A DNA stretch of 64,000 nt. Source: Pontibacter fetidus (GTDB taxonomy: Bacteria; Bacteroidota; Bacteroidia; Cytophagales; Hymenobacteraceae). A model generated the notes under the pieces. That model was not told the origin of the DNA, did not search any database, and saw only the letters and a list, made by a program, of their open reading frames with translations. Below are positions 19,270 to 27,005 of this stretch, one piece after another. The stretch spans positions 62,001 to 126,000 of the forward strand of contig NZ_JAAEAA010000013.1 in the NCBI RefSeq assembly GCF_010119545.1. Reading direction: 5' to 3'. The position numbers and the translations under genes are program-made. The first letter of the stretch is position 1. Every line of letters starts with the position of its first letter.

Positions 19270-19578
19270 TTATGCGCCAGGTACCCGCCGCAGGCAACGG
19301 CCAACTATAGCTTCAAACTCATCGGGGGCATATTCGGAGTAGGTGTCTGTCATAATAGCCAGCTTGTTATCCTGCGTTCTAAACCCGTATACCTCGCGGT
19401 GGCCAGTGGTGTCGGGTGCTGTTACATGGTGCTGCTCCAGTAAAGTAAGGTGCTCCGGTAAGATAGGAATAGATAGTTCGGGGCAGAAAAGCTGGTGCTG
19501 CTGTATAGTAAATGTATTTACAAAGCCGCGGGCGCGCATGTCAGCAATGGCATCGGTAAGTGTGTGGTAAGTAGGCAT
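19270..19578 (-). CDS. Small conserved-looking hypothetical protein
   Basis: The 102-residue soluble protein (MPTYHTLTDAI...) has no signal peptide or membrane segment. It has a mixed alpha/beta look with a conserved-looking centre (HREVYGFRT) and an acidic YSEYAPDEFEAIVG near the end. I recognise no domain. Similar short proteins in related bacteria are sometimes labelled phosphoribosylpyrophosphate synthetase, but no PRPP-synthetase motif is visible here, so I do not adopt that name. Codon use resembles the neighbours. Confidence 0.6.
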   Translation of the reverse strand: MPTYHTLTDAIADMRARGFVNTFTIQQHQLFCPELSIPILPEHLTLLEQHHVTAPDTTGHREVYGFRTQDNKLAIMTDTYSEYAPDEFEAIVGRCLRRVPGA

Positions 19579-19683
19579 AGGCAGGTAAGTTTAAGTACAG
19601 GCTAATTCGGGCGATGCGATTAAGGCAAAGTGTGCAAAAGAATAACGACCTGGCCGGTTAAGGCAGTACAAGTAGCGCGTGTT

Positions 19684-19715
19684 TTTGGTCAATGGGTCTT
19701 ATTTATGGATATTTG
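19684..19715 (+). promoter_or_regulatory. Bacteroidota-type promoter for the DUF5522/arginase unit
   Basis: TTTG at 19684-19687 is followed after 20 bp by GATATTTG at 19708-19715, a 7/8 match to the TAnnTTTG -7 consensus. The start codon at 19739 lies 24 bp further on. Spacing is that of primary-sigma promoters in this phylum. Confidence 0.65.
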
Positions 19716-19738
19716 CAGGTGCTACCTAAGTAAACGTG

Positions 19739-19909
19739 ATGCAGCCACTAAAAGAAGGAGAAGATTTTTATTGGAATGAACAGGGGCTGATGGTATTTAC
19801 AGCTAAATACCACCTAAAGCGTGGCTACTGTTGCCAGAACGGTTGCCGCCATTGCCCCTACGGTTTCCGGAAAAAACTCCAAAAGGCTGAAGAAGATAAA
19901 GCCAAATGA
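19739..19909 (+). CDS. DUF5522 small cysteine-rich protein
   Basis: This 56-residue product matches the DUF5522 family pattern: EGEDFYWNEQGLMVFTAKYH followed by a Cys cluster (Cys31, Cys32, Cys36, His38, Cys39) in RGYCCQNGCRHCPYGF and a lysine-rich tail. The clustered Cys/His suggest metal binding, but no function is established for the family. A promoter with correct spacing lies just upstream, and the arginase-family start follows 19 bp after the stop, so the two are probably co-transcribed. Confidence 0.85.
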   Translation: MQPLKEGEDFYWNEQGLMVFTAKYHLKRGYCCQNGCRHCPYGFRKKLQKAEEDKAK

Positions 19910-19928
19910 TAGCCCAAACTATAAAACT

Positions 19929-20831
19929 ATGATTCAGCTTGTTGGCATCCCTACTTTTGCAGGTGCCCTTTACCCTGGTACAGAAGCTACCCCGGTTGCT
20001 TTGCGTAGCCACGGCTTGCTACAAACTATAGCAGATGCAGGTATAACAGTTTCTGATTTTGGTGATATAGCCTTGCCAACCGATCTGCCGAGACACAACG
20101 TTCCCCCGGTTCGTAACTGGCCGGCCCCACGTATGGTCTGGGAAACTATAGTTGCGCAGGGAAGTAGTTGGTTTGATCCTGAAAAATTTAACCTGTTGCT
20201 GGGCGGCGACTGTAGCATAGTGGTTGGGGTGGCTGATCATCTGGCCAAACTATACGGCGACAAACTATACTTGCTGGTAATTGATGCCCATGTGGATGTA
20301 GTTAAGCCGGACCCGAATGTATGTGTTGGCGCTGCGGCCATGGGGCTGTGGTTTTTAACAAATAAGAACCTGCTCTGGCCAAAGCCCGAAACTATAAATC
20401 CGGAGCAAATAACTGTAGTAGCCTGCCAGAACCCACCTGCTGAAACCTACGGTATTCAAACTATAACCCTGGAGCAACTGCGCCAAAGTATAAAACAAAC
20501 TATAGTTTCTGTACTTTCAAATATCCCGGAAGATGCCAAAATCCTGATCCATTTTGATGTGGATAGTGTGGGTAAAGACGAAATGCCAGCTGCTTACGCG
20601 CCCTCCGAAACCGGCTTAACTATAGTTGAGTGCCACGAATTGTTGACCAACATTATAGCCGACCCGCGAACGATAGCCATGGAAGTAACAGAGTTTTCGG
20701 CTATAAAAGACGAAGATGGACACAATGCATGGAGCCTGAATAACTTGCTCGCTGATAGTTTACGTGAAGGACTAAAAGAGCGTAAATTGCAAACCGGGCA
20801 GGAAACTATAGTTGTAAACCAGAACAATTAA
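19929..20831 (+). CDS. Arginase/agmatinase/formimidoylglutamase family (ureohydrolase) protein
   Basis: Starting at ATG 19929 gives 300 residues of ureohydrolase fold; the longer open frame upstream overlaps the DUF5522 gene in another frame and is rejected. Manganese-site motifs are DAHVD at 119-123 (Asp119, His121, Asp123) and FDVDS (Asp210, Asp212). The first metal motif reads GGDCS (92-96) instead of the usual GGDHS, so Cys95 stands where a His ligand is expected. The family hydrolyses guanidino groups (arginine, agmatine, formiminoglutamate). The nearby ornithine aminotransferase favours arginase, but substrate and activity are open. The gene carries nine AACTATA words, four as full palindromes. 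Confidence 0.8.
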   Translation: MIQLVGIPTFAGALYPGTEATPVALRSHGLLQTIADAGITVSDFGDIALPTDLPRHNVPPVRNWPAPRMVWETIVAQGSSWFDPEKFNLLLGGDCSIVVGVADHLAKLYGDKLYLLVIDAHVDVVKPDPNVCVGAAAMGLWFLTNKNLLWPKPETINPEQITVVACQNPPAETYGIQTITLEQLRQSIKQTIVSVLSNIPEDAKILIHFDVDSVGKDEMPAAYAPSETGLTIVECHELLTNIIADPRTIAMEVTEFSAIKDEDGHNAWSLNNLLADSLREGLKERKLQTGQETIVVNQNN

Positions 20832-20894
20832 ACCAATAATTAAAGCTTCTCAGGGGCTTGGGAAAGGCAATTGTATAAAAATATTCACGATGGC

Positions 20895-20926
20895 TTTGAC
20901 ATTGTGTATCATTTTGTTGATATTTG
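20895..20926 (+). promoter_or_regulatory. Promoter upstream of rpmB
   Basis: TTTG (20895-20898), a 20-bp spacer and GATATTTG (20919-20926; 7/8 of TAnnTTTG) lie 35 bp before the rpmB start codon. Confidence 0.7.
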
Positions 20927-20961
20927 CACCCCTATTGAAATAATTTAGAAGATAATACAAG

Positions 20962-21201
20962 ATGGCACGAGTTTGCGACCTAACCGGTAAAAGACCTCAA
21001 GTAGGAAATAACGTATCACACGCTAACAATAAAACGAAGCGTAGATTTTATCCAAACCTTCAGAAGAAGCGTTTCTACATCCCTGAAGAAGATGCTTGGA
21101 TCACTCTGAAAGTTTCTACTTCAGCTTTAAGAACTATCAACAAGAATGGTATCACTGCTGTTCTTAACAAAGCAGTAGAGCAAGGCTATATCCTGTACTA
21201 A
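20962..21201 (+). CDS. rpmB: 50S ribosomal protein bL28
   Basis: The 79-residue protein starts with the canonical [12 protein letters not shown] and has the [18 protein letters not shown] core of bL28, a basic component of the large ribosomal subunit. Only one cysteine is present, so it is the zinc-free type. Codon use is of the highly expressed type, and it has a strong promoter. Its stop overlaps the next start (TAATG), coupling it to the aminopeptidase gene. Confidence 0.97.
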   Translation: MARVCDLTGKRPQVGNNVSHANNKTKRRFYPNLQKKRFYIPEEDAWITLKVSTSALRTINKNGITAVLNKAVEQGYILY

Positions 21202-22610
21202 TGGCCGCCTTCCGGCTATGCGTGCTGCTGGTTTGGGCAACTATAACAGCTGCCACGGCACAGTCGCGTGTATCCCCGGACAAGCCATCTGATACATTAG
21301 ATCAAGAATTTCACCGGCAACGGAGAGAGCAATTGCGTAAGCAGTTACCAGCTCGCTCCGTTGCCGTTTTCTTTGCTTCCCCGGTCCGTAACCGCGCCAA
21401 CGATGTGGATTACTACTACCATCCGGACCCTGATTTCTATTACCTGACCGGCTATACCGAGCCAAATGCTGTGCTTATAGTGTATGCCGAGCCGCAAACT
21501 ATAAATGGCAAGCAGGTGCAGGACCTCCTTTTTGTGCAGCCCAATAACGCACAGGCCGAACTCTGGAACGGTAAGCGCCTGGGCGTGGAAAATGCCGCCA
21601 CCAGTTTAGGTATAGCTACCCAGTCAAATACTGCCTTTCAGAAATTCCAGTTCAGTAAAGATCTTCAGAAGGTATACATAAAGCCGTTGCCCACCGATGT
21701 GCGCGACGACGAGCGTGATAATGCTGACTTGTATAGTTTGCTGGAGCAGTTCAAGTCAAAGAACCTGGCAACTGACACAAAGGCGCTTGAAACGGTAATG
21801 AGCCAACTACGGGAACTGAAAACACCGGAAGAAATAAACCTGTTGCGTAAAGCGGTTACAATATCAGCTCTTGGCCAGATAGAGGTAATGAAGGCGATGA
21901 AGCCTGATATGTCGGAGCTGGAGATACAGGGCTTGCATGAATTTGTGCATAACAAGTATGGCGCGCAGCATGTCGGCTACCCATCTATAGTTGGGGCCGG
22001 TAACAACGGTTGTGTGCTGCATTACATCGAAAGCGCCAAGCCAAGTATAAGTAACAAAGAGCTTGTGCTGATGGATGTGGGAGCCGAATACAAAGGCTAC
22101 ACTGCCGACGTTACCCGTACCATACCTGCCAACGGTAAATTCTCTCCGGAACAAAAAGCCATTTACGAACTGGTGCTGCAAGCGCAGGATGCCGGAATTG
22201 AGCAGTGTAAAGTTGGCAATGATTTCTCGGCACCGGGCCAGGCAGCGCAGCAGGTAATTGCAGATGGATTGTTAAAGCTGGGTATCATCAAGAACAAGTC
22301 AGAAGCACGTCGTTACTTCCCGCATGGTACATCGCATTACATTGGCCTGGATGTGCACGATGCCGGTACGTATGGCCCTTTCAAAGCTAATTCGGTTATA
22401 ACAGTAGAGCCAGGCATTTATATACCAGATGGCAGCCCTTGCGATAAGAAGTGGTGGGGGATAGGTGTTCGCATTGAGGATGACATTCTGATCACGGATA
22501 AAGGCTGGGAGAACCTGTCTAAGCTTGCTCCCCGCACTGTATTGGATATCGAGAAAATGATGGCACAACCGAGCGCTTTGGATGATTTCAAGCTCCCGGA
22601 AATCAAGTAA
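21201..22610 (+). CDS. Exported Xaa-Pro aminopeptidase (aminopeptidase P family)
   Basis: The 469 residues start with a signal peptide (about 1-20), so unlike cytoplasmic PepP this enzyme is exported. An AMP_N domain (about 25-165; VRNRANDVDYYYHPDPDFYYLTG) precedes the pita-bread M24 metallopeptidase domain. All five metal ligands are visible: two Asp in DVGAEYKGYTADVTRT, His in HGTSHYIGLDVHD, Glu in VEPGIYIPD and Glu in GVRIEDDIL. It removes N-terminal residues preceding proline, probably for periplasmic peptide use. Translation is coupled to rpmB by a TAATG overlap, an unusual partner for a ribosomal protein. Confidence 0.92.
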   Translation: MAAFRLCVLLVWATITAATAQSRVSPDKPSDTLDQEFHRQRREQLRKQLPARSVAVFFASPVRNRANDVDYYYHPDPDFYYLTGYTEPNAVLIVYAEPQTINGKQVQDLLFVQPNNAQAELWNGKRLGVENAATSLGIATQSNTAFQKFQFSKDLQKVYIKPLPTDVRDDERDNADLYSLLEQFKSKNLATDTKALETVMSQLRELKTPEEINLLRKAVTISALGQIEVMKAMKPDMSELEIQGLHEFVHNKYGAQHVGYPSIVGAGNNGCVLHYIESAKPSISNKELVLMDVGAEYKGYTADVTRTIPANGKFSPEQKAIYELVLQAQDAGIEQCKVGNDFSAPGQAAQQVIADGLLKLGIIKNKSEARRYFPHGTSHYIGLDVHDAGTYGPFKANSVITVEPGIYIPDGSPCDKKWWGIGVRIEDDILITDKGWENLSKLAPRTVLDIEKMMAQPSALDDFKLPEIK

Positions 22611-22685
22611 ACTGAACTATAAACAAGGGTTTAAACTATAGTTTTGCGACCTAAACCTGAACTTTGCAATAAAATTTATAGTTTG

Positions 22686-22717
22686 TTTGTAGTTAAGAAT
22701 TTAAGATTCTATATTTG
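22686..22717 (+). promoter_or_regulatory. Consensus promoter upstream of rpmG
   Basis: TTTG at 22686-22689, exactly 20 bp spacer, then TATATTTG at 22710-22717, a perfect TAnnTTTG. The best promoter match in the window, 28 bp before the rpmG start codon. Confidence 0.85.
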
Positions 22718-22745
22718 CAGTCCCAAATAAAAAATTACAAGAGAG

Positions 22746-22934
22746 ATGGCTAAAAAAGCAAAAGGTAATAGAATCCAGGTGATTATGGAGTGCACAGAGC
22801 ATAAAAATTCTGGCATGCCTGGAACTTCAAGGTACATCACTACCAAAAACAGAAAGAATACGGCTGAGCGTTTAGAGCTTAAGAAGTATAACCCGGTGTT
22901 GAAAAAAGTAACTGTACATAAAGAAATTAAATAA
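22746..22934 (+). CDS. rpmG: 50S ribosomal protein bL33
   Basis: The 62-residue basic protein has the bL33 signature ([32 protein letters not shown]). Only one of the four zinc Cys of the C+ form is present, so it is the zinc-independent type. It heads a tight unit with the bL38 gene (2 bp apart), followed by ftsY. Confidence 0.97.
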   Translation: MAKKAKGNRIQVIMECTEHKNSGMPGTSRYITTKNRKNTAERLELKKYNPVLKKVTVHKEIK

Positions 22935-22936
22935 CC

Positions 22937-23089
22937 ATGGCTAAGAAGGTAGTTGCAACCCTAAAGACCGCCACAGGTAAAGACTGGGCAAAAGTGATTA
23001 AAGCCGTTAAGTCGCCAAAAACTGGTGCTTACAGCTTTAAAGAAGAAATGGTTCCTGTTGATAAAGTGCAGGAAGTTCTTGCAAAGTAA
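22937..23089 (+). CDS. DUF4295 protein (ribosomal protein bL38 of Bacteroidota)
   Basis: This 50-residue, Lys-rich product (MAKKVVATLKTATGKDWAKV...) matches the DUF4295 family. From memory, DUF4295 corresponds to bL38, a large-subunit protein specific to Bacteroidota and described in the Flavobacterium johnsoniae ribosome. Its place directly after rpmG and before ftsY fits that role. Loss of its start context would be easy to miss because the gene is only 153 bp. Confidence 0.88.
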   Translation: MAKKVVATLKTATGKDWAKVIKAVKSPKTGAYSFKEEMVPVDKVQEVLAK

Positions 23090-23127
23090 TACAAGCCTAC
23101 TCTACTATTTAGATAGATAACACGAAG

Positions 23128-23151
23128 AAGTCCCTGCATTGGGACTTTTTT
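23128..23151 (+). terminator. Rho-independent terminator after rpmG-bL38
   Basis: Stem AAGTCCC/GGGACTT with a 6-nt loop followed by a run of six Ts. It separates the ribosomal pair from ftsY. Confidence 0.85.
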
Positions 23152-23198
23152 AGTATATTACCGTTTCACCGCAAAAGCTTACCCAACAACAACGCAGC

Positions 23199-24161
23199 AT
23201 GGGAATTTTTGACTTTTTCAGTAAAGAGAAGAAAAAGGAATCGCTGGACAAAGGGCTGGAGAAAACCAAAGACAGCTTTTTTGGCCAACTGAGCAAAGCC
23301 GTTATAGGTAAATCTACTGTTGATGTAGACGTGCTGGACGAGCTGGAAGAAATTCTGGTGCATGCTGATGTGGGGGTAGAAACGACGGTTAAAATTATTG
23401 ACCGCATAGAAAAACGTGTAGCCCGCGATAAGTATGTAAATACCTCGGAGCTGGACAAAATTCTGCGCGAAGAGATTGCAGCCCTGCTGGAAGAAAACAA
23501 AGCCGGAGACGGAGCCAACTTTGATTTGCCTGCAGGTATAAAACCCTACGTGATTATGGTGGTAGGCGTGAATGGCGTAGGTAAAACGACAACCATTGGT
23601 AAGCTTGCTTCACAATTCCACAAGGCCGGTAAAAAAGTAGTGCTTGGCGCTGCTGATACTTTCCGTGCTGCTGCCGTTGATCAGCTGATCATCTGGGGCG
23701 AGCGCGTTGGTGTGCCGGTTATATCGCATGGCATGAACACAGACCCTGCTTCGGTGGCGTATGATGCTGTAAAGAAAGGTGTGGAGATCGGCGCTGATGT
23801 CGTGATCATAGACACGGCTGGTCGACTGCATAACAAAGTTGGTCTGATGAACGAGCTTTCGAAGATCAAGCGTGTGATGCAGAAAATAACAGAAGATACC
23901 CCGCACGAAGTATTGCTGGTATTGGATGGCAGCACAGGCCAGAACGCCTTGCTACAGGCCCGCGAGTTTACCAAAGCTACCGACGTTACAGCCCTTGCCA
24001 TTACCAAACTGGATGGTACAGCTAAAGGCGGCGTGGTGATCGGTATTTCGGATGAGTTTAAGATTCCGGTGAAGTATATTGGCGTAGGTGAGAAAATTGA
24101 AGACCTGCAATTGTTTGATAAGCAACAGTTTGTGGAGTCGTTCTTCTCGCGTAAAAAGTAA
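23199..24161 (+). CDS. ftsY: Signal recognition particle receptor FtsY
   Basis: The 320-residue protein consists of the N (about 20-100) and G (about 115-318) domains without the long acidic A domain. GTPase motifs are visible: P-loop GVNGVGKT at 123-130, DTFRAAAVDQ, DTAGRLHNK and TKLDGTAKGG. FtsY docks ribosome-SRP complexes at the membrane for co-translational insertion. A lipoprotein gene starts 6 bp after its stop and rimO follows, giving a probable ftsY-lipoprotein-rimO unit. Confidence 0.97.
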   Translation: MGIFDFFSKEKKKESLDKGLEKTKDSFFGQLSKAVIGKSTVDVDVLDELEEILVHADVGVETTVKIIDRIEKRVARDKYVNTSELDKILREEIAALLEENKAGDGANFDLPAGIKPYVIMVVGVNGVGKTTTIGKLASQFHKAGKKVVLGAADTFRAAAVDQLIIWGERVGVPVISHGMNTDPASVAYDAVKKGVEIGADVVIIDTAGRLHNKVGLMNELSKIKRVMQKITEDTPHEVLLVLDGSTGQNALLQAREFTKATDVTALAITKLDGTAKGGVVIGISDEFKIPVKYIGVGEKIEDLQLFDKQQFVESFFSRKK

Positions 24162-24167
24162 AATAGT

Positions 24168-24686
24168 ATGAAGGGGTTTTTGTTTTCGGCGCTGCTATTG
24201 CTGGCAGCTTGTTGCAGTAGCAAGCAGGGCAAGGAAACAGCAGGCTCAGAAACAGGAACTATAACACAACCTGAAACTACGCAGGTGCAGCAAAGCCAGG
24301 CAAGTATCAAACAAGGCATAACCGGTCGCATTTTATGGGAATCCGGTAACCGTATGCCATCGCCGGATGCGCCGCCAACCGAAAGCAAACGTGGTGTGCA
24401 GCGTACAGTTTATATTTATAAACTGACCAACGCAAACCAGGTTACCACACAAGACGGTGTTTTTCACACCAACATTCAAACTAATTTAGTCTCTCAGGTT
24501 GTTACAGATGCTAACGGAAACTTTTCTGTTGCGCTGGAGCCCGGCAAGTATAGCCTTTTCACCAAAGAAGAGAAGGGGTTATATGCCAACCTTTTTGACG
24601 GGGAGATGAACCTTTTCCCGGTTGAAGTGCAGGAAGGGCAGGTTACAACTATAGAGTTCCTGATAAATTACCAAGCAAGTTATTAA
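24168..24686 (+). CDS. Lipoprotein with a carboxypeptidase-regulatory-like (beta-sandwich) domain
   Basis: The 172 residues begin with a lipoprotein signal (LLAAC, Cys15), then a Thr/Gln/Ser-rich linker (about 17-48). A domain starting ITGRILWESGNRMP follows, with VTDANGNFSVALEPGKYSLF, the typical look of transthyretin/CarboxypepD_reg-like sandwiches, and it ends in VQEGQVTTIEFLINY. No enzyme motif is present, so a structural or surface role is likely. It lies 6 bp after ftsY and 3 bp before rimO. Confidence 0.75.
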   Translation: MKGFLFSALLLLAACCSSKQGKETAGSETGTITQPETTQVQQSQASIKQGITGRILWESGNRMPSPDAPPTESKRGVQRTVYIYKLTNANQVTTQDGVFHTNIQTNLVSQVVTDANGNFSVALEPGKYSLFTKEEKGLYANLFDGEMNLFPVEVQEGQVTTIEFLINYQASY

Positions 24687-24689
24687 TAC

Positions 24690-26006
24690 GTGAAAGTAAG
24701 AAGCTTAAAGAAGGATAAGGTAAACGTGATCACCTTGGGTTGTTCTAAAAACCTGGTGGATTCGGAAGTGTTGATGGGGCAGCTGCGTGCCAACGAGTTT
24801 GATGTGGCGCATGAGTCTGACAAAGATGATTCGAACATCATTATCGTTAACACCTGCGGCTTTATAGATAATGCCAAGCAGGAATCTATAGATACTATTC
24901 TGCGCTACGCCGATGCCAAAGAAGCCGGCCAGATAGATAAACTATACGTAACGGGTTGCCTTTCGCAGCGCTACAAAGATTCTCTGGAAGCTGAGATTCC
25001 GCAGGTTGATGCCTACTTTGGTACACTGGAATTGCCGCGTTTGCTCAAAACCCTGGAAGCAGACTATAAGCATGAACTGATCGGTGAGCGTTTACTGACT
25101 ACGCCATCTCATTACGCTTACTTTAAGATTGCCGAAGGCTGTAACCGCCCGTGTTCTTTCTGTGCGATACCGCTGATGCGTGGCAAGCATGTAGATCGCC
25201 CGATCGAAGACCTGGTGAAGGAAGCAAAGCGCCTGGCAGGTATGGGTACCAAAGAACTTATACTTATTGCCCAGGATCTTACTTACTACGGTTTGCAGCA
25301 GTACGGCGAGCGCAAGCTAGCTGACCTGTTAAGAAATCTTTCGGACGTAGAAGGTATTGAGTGGATCAGGATGCAGTATGCCTACCCGTCGCAGTTCCCG
25401 ATGGAAGTGTTTGATGTGATGGCTGAGCGCGACAACATCTGCAAGTACCTGGATATGCCGTTGCAGCACATCTCCGATAATATGCTGAAGACGATGCGCC
25501 GCGGTATCAGCAAGCGCAGAACTATAGAACTGGTAGATTCTATTCGCCAGCGTGTGCCGGACATTGCGTTGAGAACAACGCTTATTGCAGGTCACCCAGG
25601 CGAAACAGACCAGGACTTCCAGGAACTATACGATTGGGTAGAAGAAACACGCTTCGACAGATTAGGCATTTTTGCTTACTCTCACGAAGATAACACGCAC
25701 TCGTTTACGTTGGAAGATAACGTGCCGGACGAAGTGAAGCAGGAGCGTGCTGATGCCATTATGGAACTGCAGCAGGGGATTTCTGTAGAGTTGAACGAAG
25801 AGAAAGTTGGCAAAACTTACAAAGTGCTGTTCGATAGAAAAGAAAGCGGTTATTTCGTAGGCCGTACCCAATACGACTCTCCGGAAGTAGATAACGAAGT
25901 ACTGGTGCCAGCCGATAGCAATTATGTGCGCTTAGGTGATTTTGCAAATGTGAAGATCACGGATTCGTCTGATTTTGACCTGTATGGCGAAGTAATAGCC
26001 GAGTAA
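24690..26006 (+). CDS. rimO: Ribosomal protein uS12 methylthiotransferase RimO (GTG start)
   Basis: RimO is a radical-SAM enzyme that methylthiolates a conserved Asp of ribosomal protein uS12. The 438-residue product has the MTTase N-terminal domain with Cys18, Cys56 and Cys90 (LGCSKNLVDSE; NTCGFI; TGC). The radical-SAM cluster is GCNRPCSFC (Cys151, 155, 158), and a C-terminal TRAM domain spans about 370-438. The start is GTG at 24690, 3 bp after the upstream stop; no better ATG precedes the conserved N-terminus. The VDSE variant of the first motif separates RimO from MiaB. Confidence 0.96.
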   Translation: MKVRSLKKDKVNVITLGCSKNLVDSEVLMGQLRANEFDVAHESDKDDSNIIIVNTCGFIDNAKQESIDTILRYADAKEAGQIDKLYVTGCLSQRYKDSLEAEIPQVDAYFGTLELPRLLKTLEADYKHELIGERLLTTPSHYAYFKIAEGCNRPCSFCAIPLMRGKHVDRPIEDLVKEAKRLAGMGTKELILIAQDLTYYGLQQYGERKLADLLRNLSDVEGIEWIRMQYAYPSQFPMEVFDVMAERDNICKYLDMPLQHISDNMLKTMRRGISKRRTIELVDSIRQRVPDIALRTTLIAGHPGETDQDFQELYDWVEETRFDRLGIFAYSHEDNTHSFTLEDNVPDEVKQERADAIMELQQGISVELNEEKVGKTYKVLFDRKESGYFVGRTQYDSPEVDNEVLVPADSNYVRLGDFANVKITDSSDFDLYGEVIAE

Positions 26007-26025
26007 ACTATAGCTCAAACTATAA

Positions 26026-26065
26026 AAAAGTCCTTACCAGTGCAGGCTGGTAAGGACTTTTCTTT
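26026..26065 (+). terminator. Rho-independent terminator after rimO
   Basis: A 15-bp stem (26026-26040 with 26047-26061), TGCAGG loop and T-rich tail. Two AACTATA-type words precede it. Confidence 0.95.
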
Positions 26066-26214
26066 TTAAGGCTATTGAAAAATAAAAGCTGATTTCGGAA
26101 AATGATTTTTTAAACAAAACCTGTGGTGTGTTTGTAATACTACAGGCCAATAAAAATTAAGGCCGGTTTTAAAGCACTTTCTCCTGTGCCGGGAAGGTAA
26201 GCCTGTTTTTATTT

Positions 26215-26610
26215 ATGAAGCGTATAAAACTTCTTGTTACCGATTTTCTTAGCCTGGAATATAATGCCATAGACGATTACCTTATTGCAAACTGGCATGG
26301 CGAATTAACAAACGAGGCCGTTATGCATGGCTATGAGAACATACTATTCTTCCTGAAAAAAGAGCATTGCCATAAATTACTTGACAACCATTATGAAATA
26401 ACAGGCTTATGGTCAGAACTTTCAGATTGGTTCGCAGAAAACTGGCATCCACGTGCCGAGGCAGCCGGTTTAGAATACCATGCAGCTGTTTACTCGCAGG
26501 ACCACTTTAGCAAATTATCTACCGACAAAGCCATTAAAATGGTGAAAAGCGGAATTGTAAAAGGCTTTGACACCGTGGAAAATGCCGAAGGCTGGTTAAA
26601 CTCTTTTTAA
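26215..26610 (+). CDS. Hypothetical protein, STAS/SEC14-like in outline
   Basis: The 131-residue soluble protein (MKRIKLLVTDFLSLEYNAID...) alternates strands and helices. It has a pattern seen in small STAS-like proteins of this phylum: a central LLDNHYEITGLWSELSDWFAENWHP and a C-terminal helical FDTVENAEGWL. I cannot confirm the family from sequence alone. It stands alone after the rimO terminator with an AT-rich upstream region. Confidence 0.55.
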   Translation: MKRIKLLVTDFLSLEYNAIDDYLIANWHGELTNEAVMHGYENILFFLKKEHCHKLLDNHYEITGLWSELSDWFAENWHPRAEAAGLEYHAAVYSQDHFSKLSTDKAIKMVKSGIVKGFDTVENAEGWLNSF

Positions 26611-26630
26611 AGGAAATGTTGTTGACCCTT

Positions 26631-26990
26631 TTAGCATATGTTGCCGTGTGTGCTTGACTTTAGCAATTTCTTACGCACTAAAATTCTTATTATCTCATCA
26701 GCATCATCTCCTGATATTCTATATTTCTTGCATAAAAATTCAATAATCTCTTGCCTATTCATATAGCCCCATGTAGGCCCGTATTCTATACCTGACTTTA
26801 AAATCTCTAGAGCTATTCTCTCCCAGTTCTTAATATTATAACCTTCAATAAAATGTAATAGAAGCTGATCTTCTTCAAAATCATCTCCTAGGTCATTGTT
26901 AAATAAAAGTAGGTTTATATATTTTAGGGTTTTTCTCTTGTCTGATTCAGATAAATAAGGCAGTCTTTTTTTAATGTCTTCAATGATCAT
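26631..26990 (-). CDS. Hypothetical AT-rich protein
   Basis: The 119-residue product (MIIEDIKKRLPYLSESDKRK...) is Leu/Ile/Lys-rich and predicted largely helical, with no signal or membrane segment. No family is recognised. Its coding DNA is visibly more AT-rich than its neighbours and uses few GC-ending codons, hinting at recent acquisition. It also contains none of the AACTATA words seen in almost every adjacent gene. Confidence 0.5.
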   Translation of the reverse strand: MIIEDIKKRLPYLSESDKRKTLKYINLLLFNNDLGDDFEEDQLLLHFIEGYNIKNWERIALEILKSGIEYGPTWGYMNRQEIIEFLCKKYRISGDDADEIIRILVRKKLLKSSTHGNIC

Positions 26991-27005
26991 AATTTCTTCT
27001 AAAAT

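Noticed and set aside
23681-24388. 235-residue minus-strand open frame across ftsY and the lipoprotein gene
   Set aside because: It is antisense to ftsY's GTPase domain; no motif or start signal supports it.
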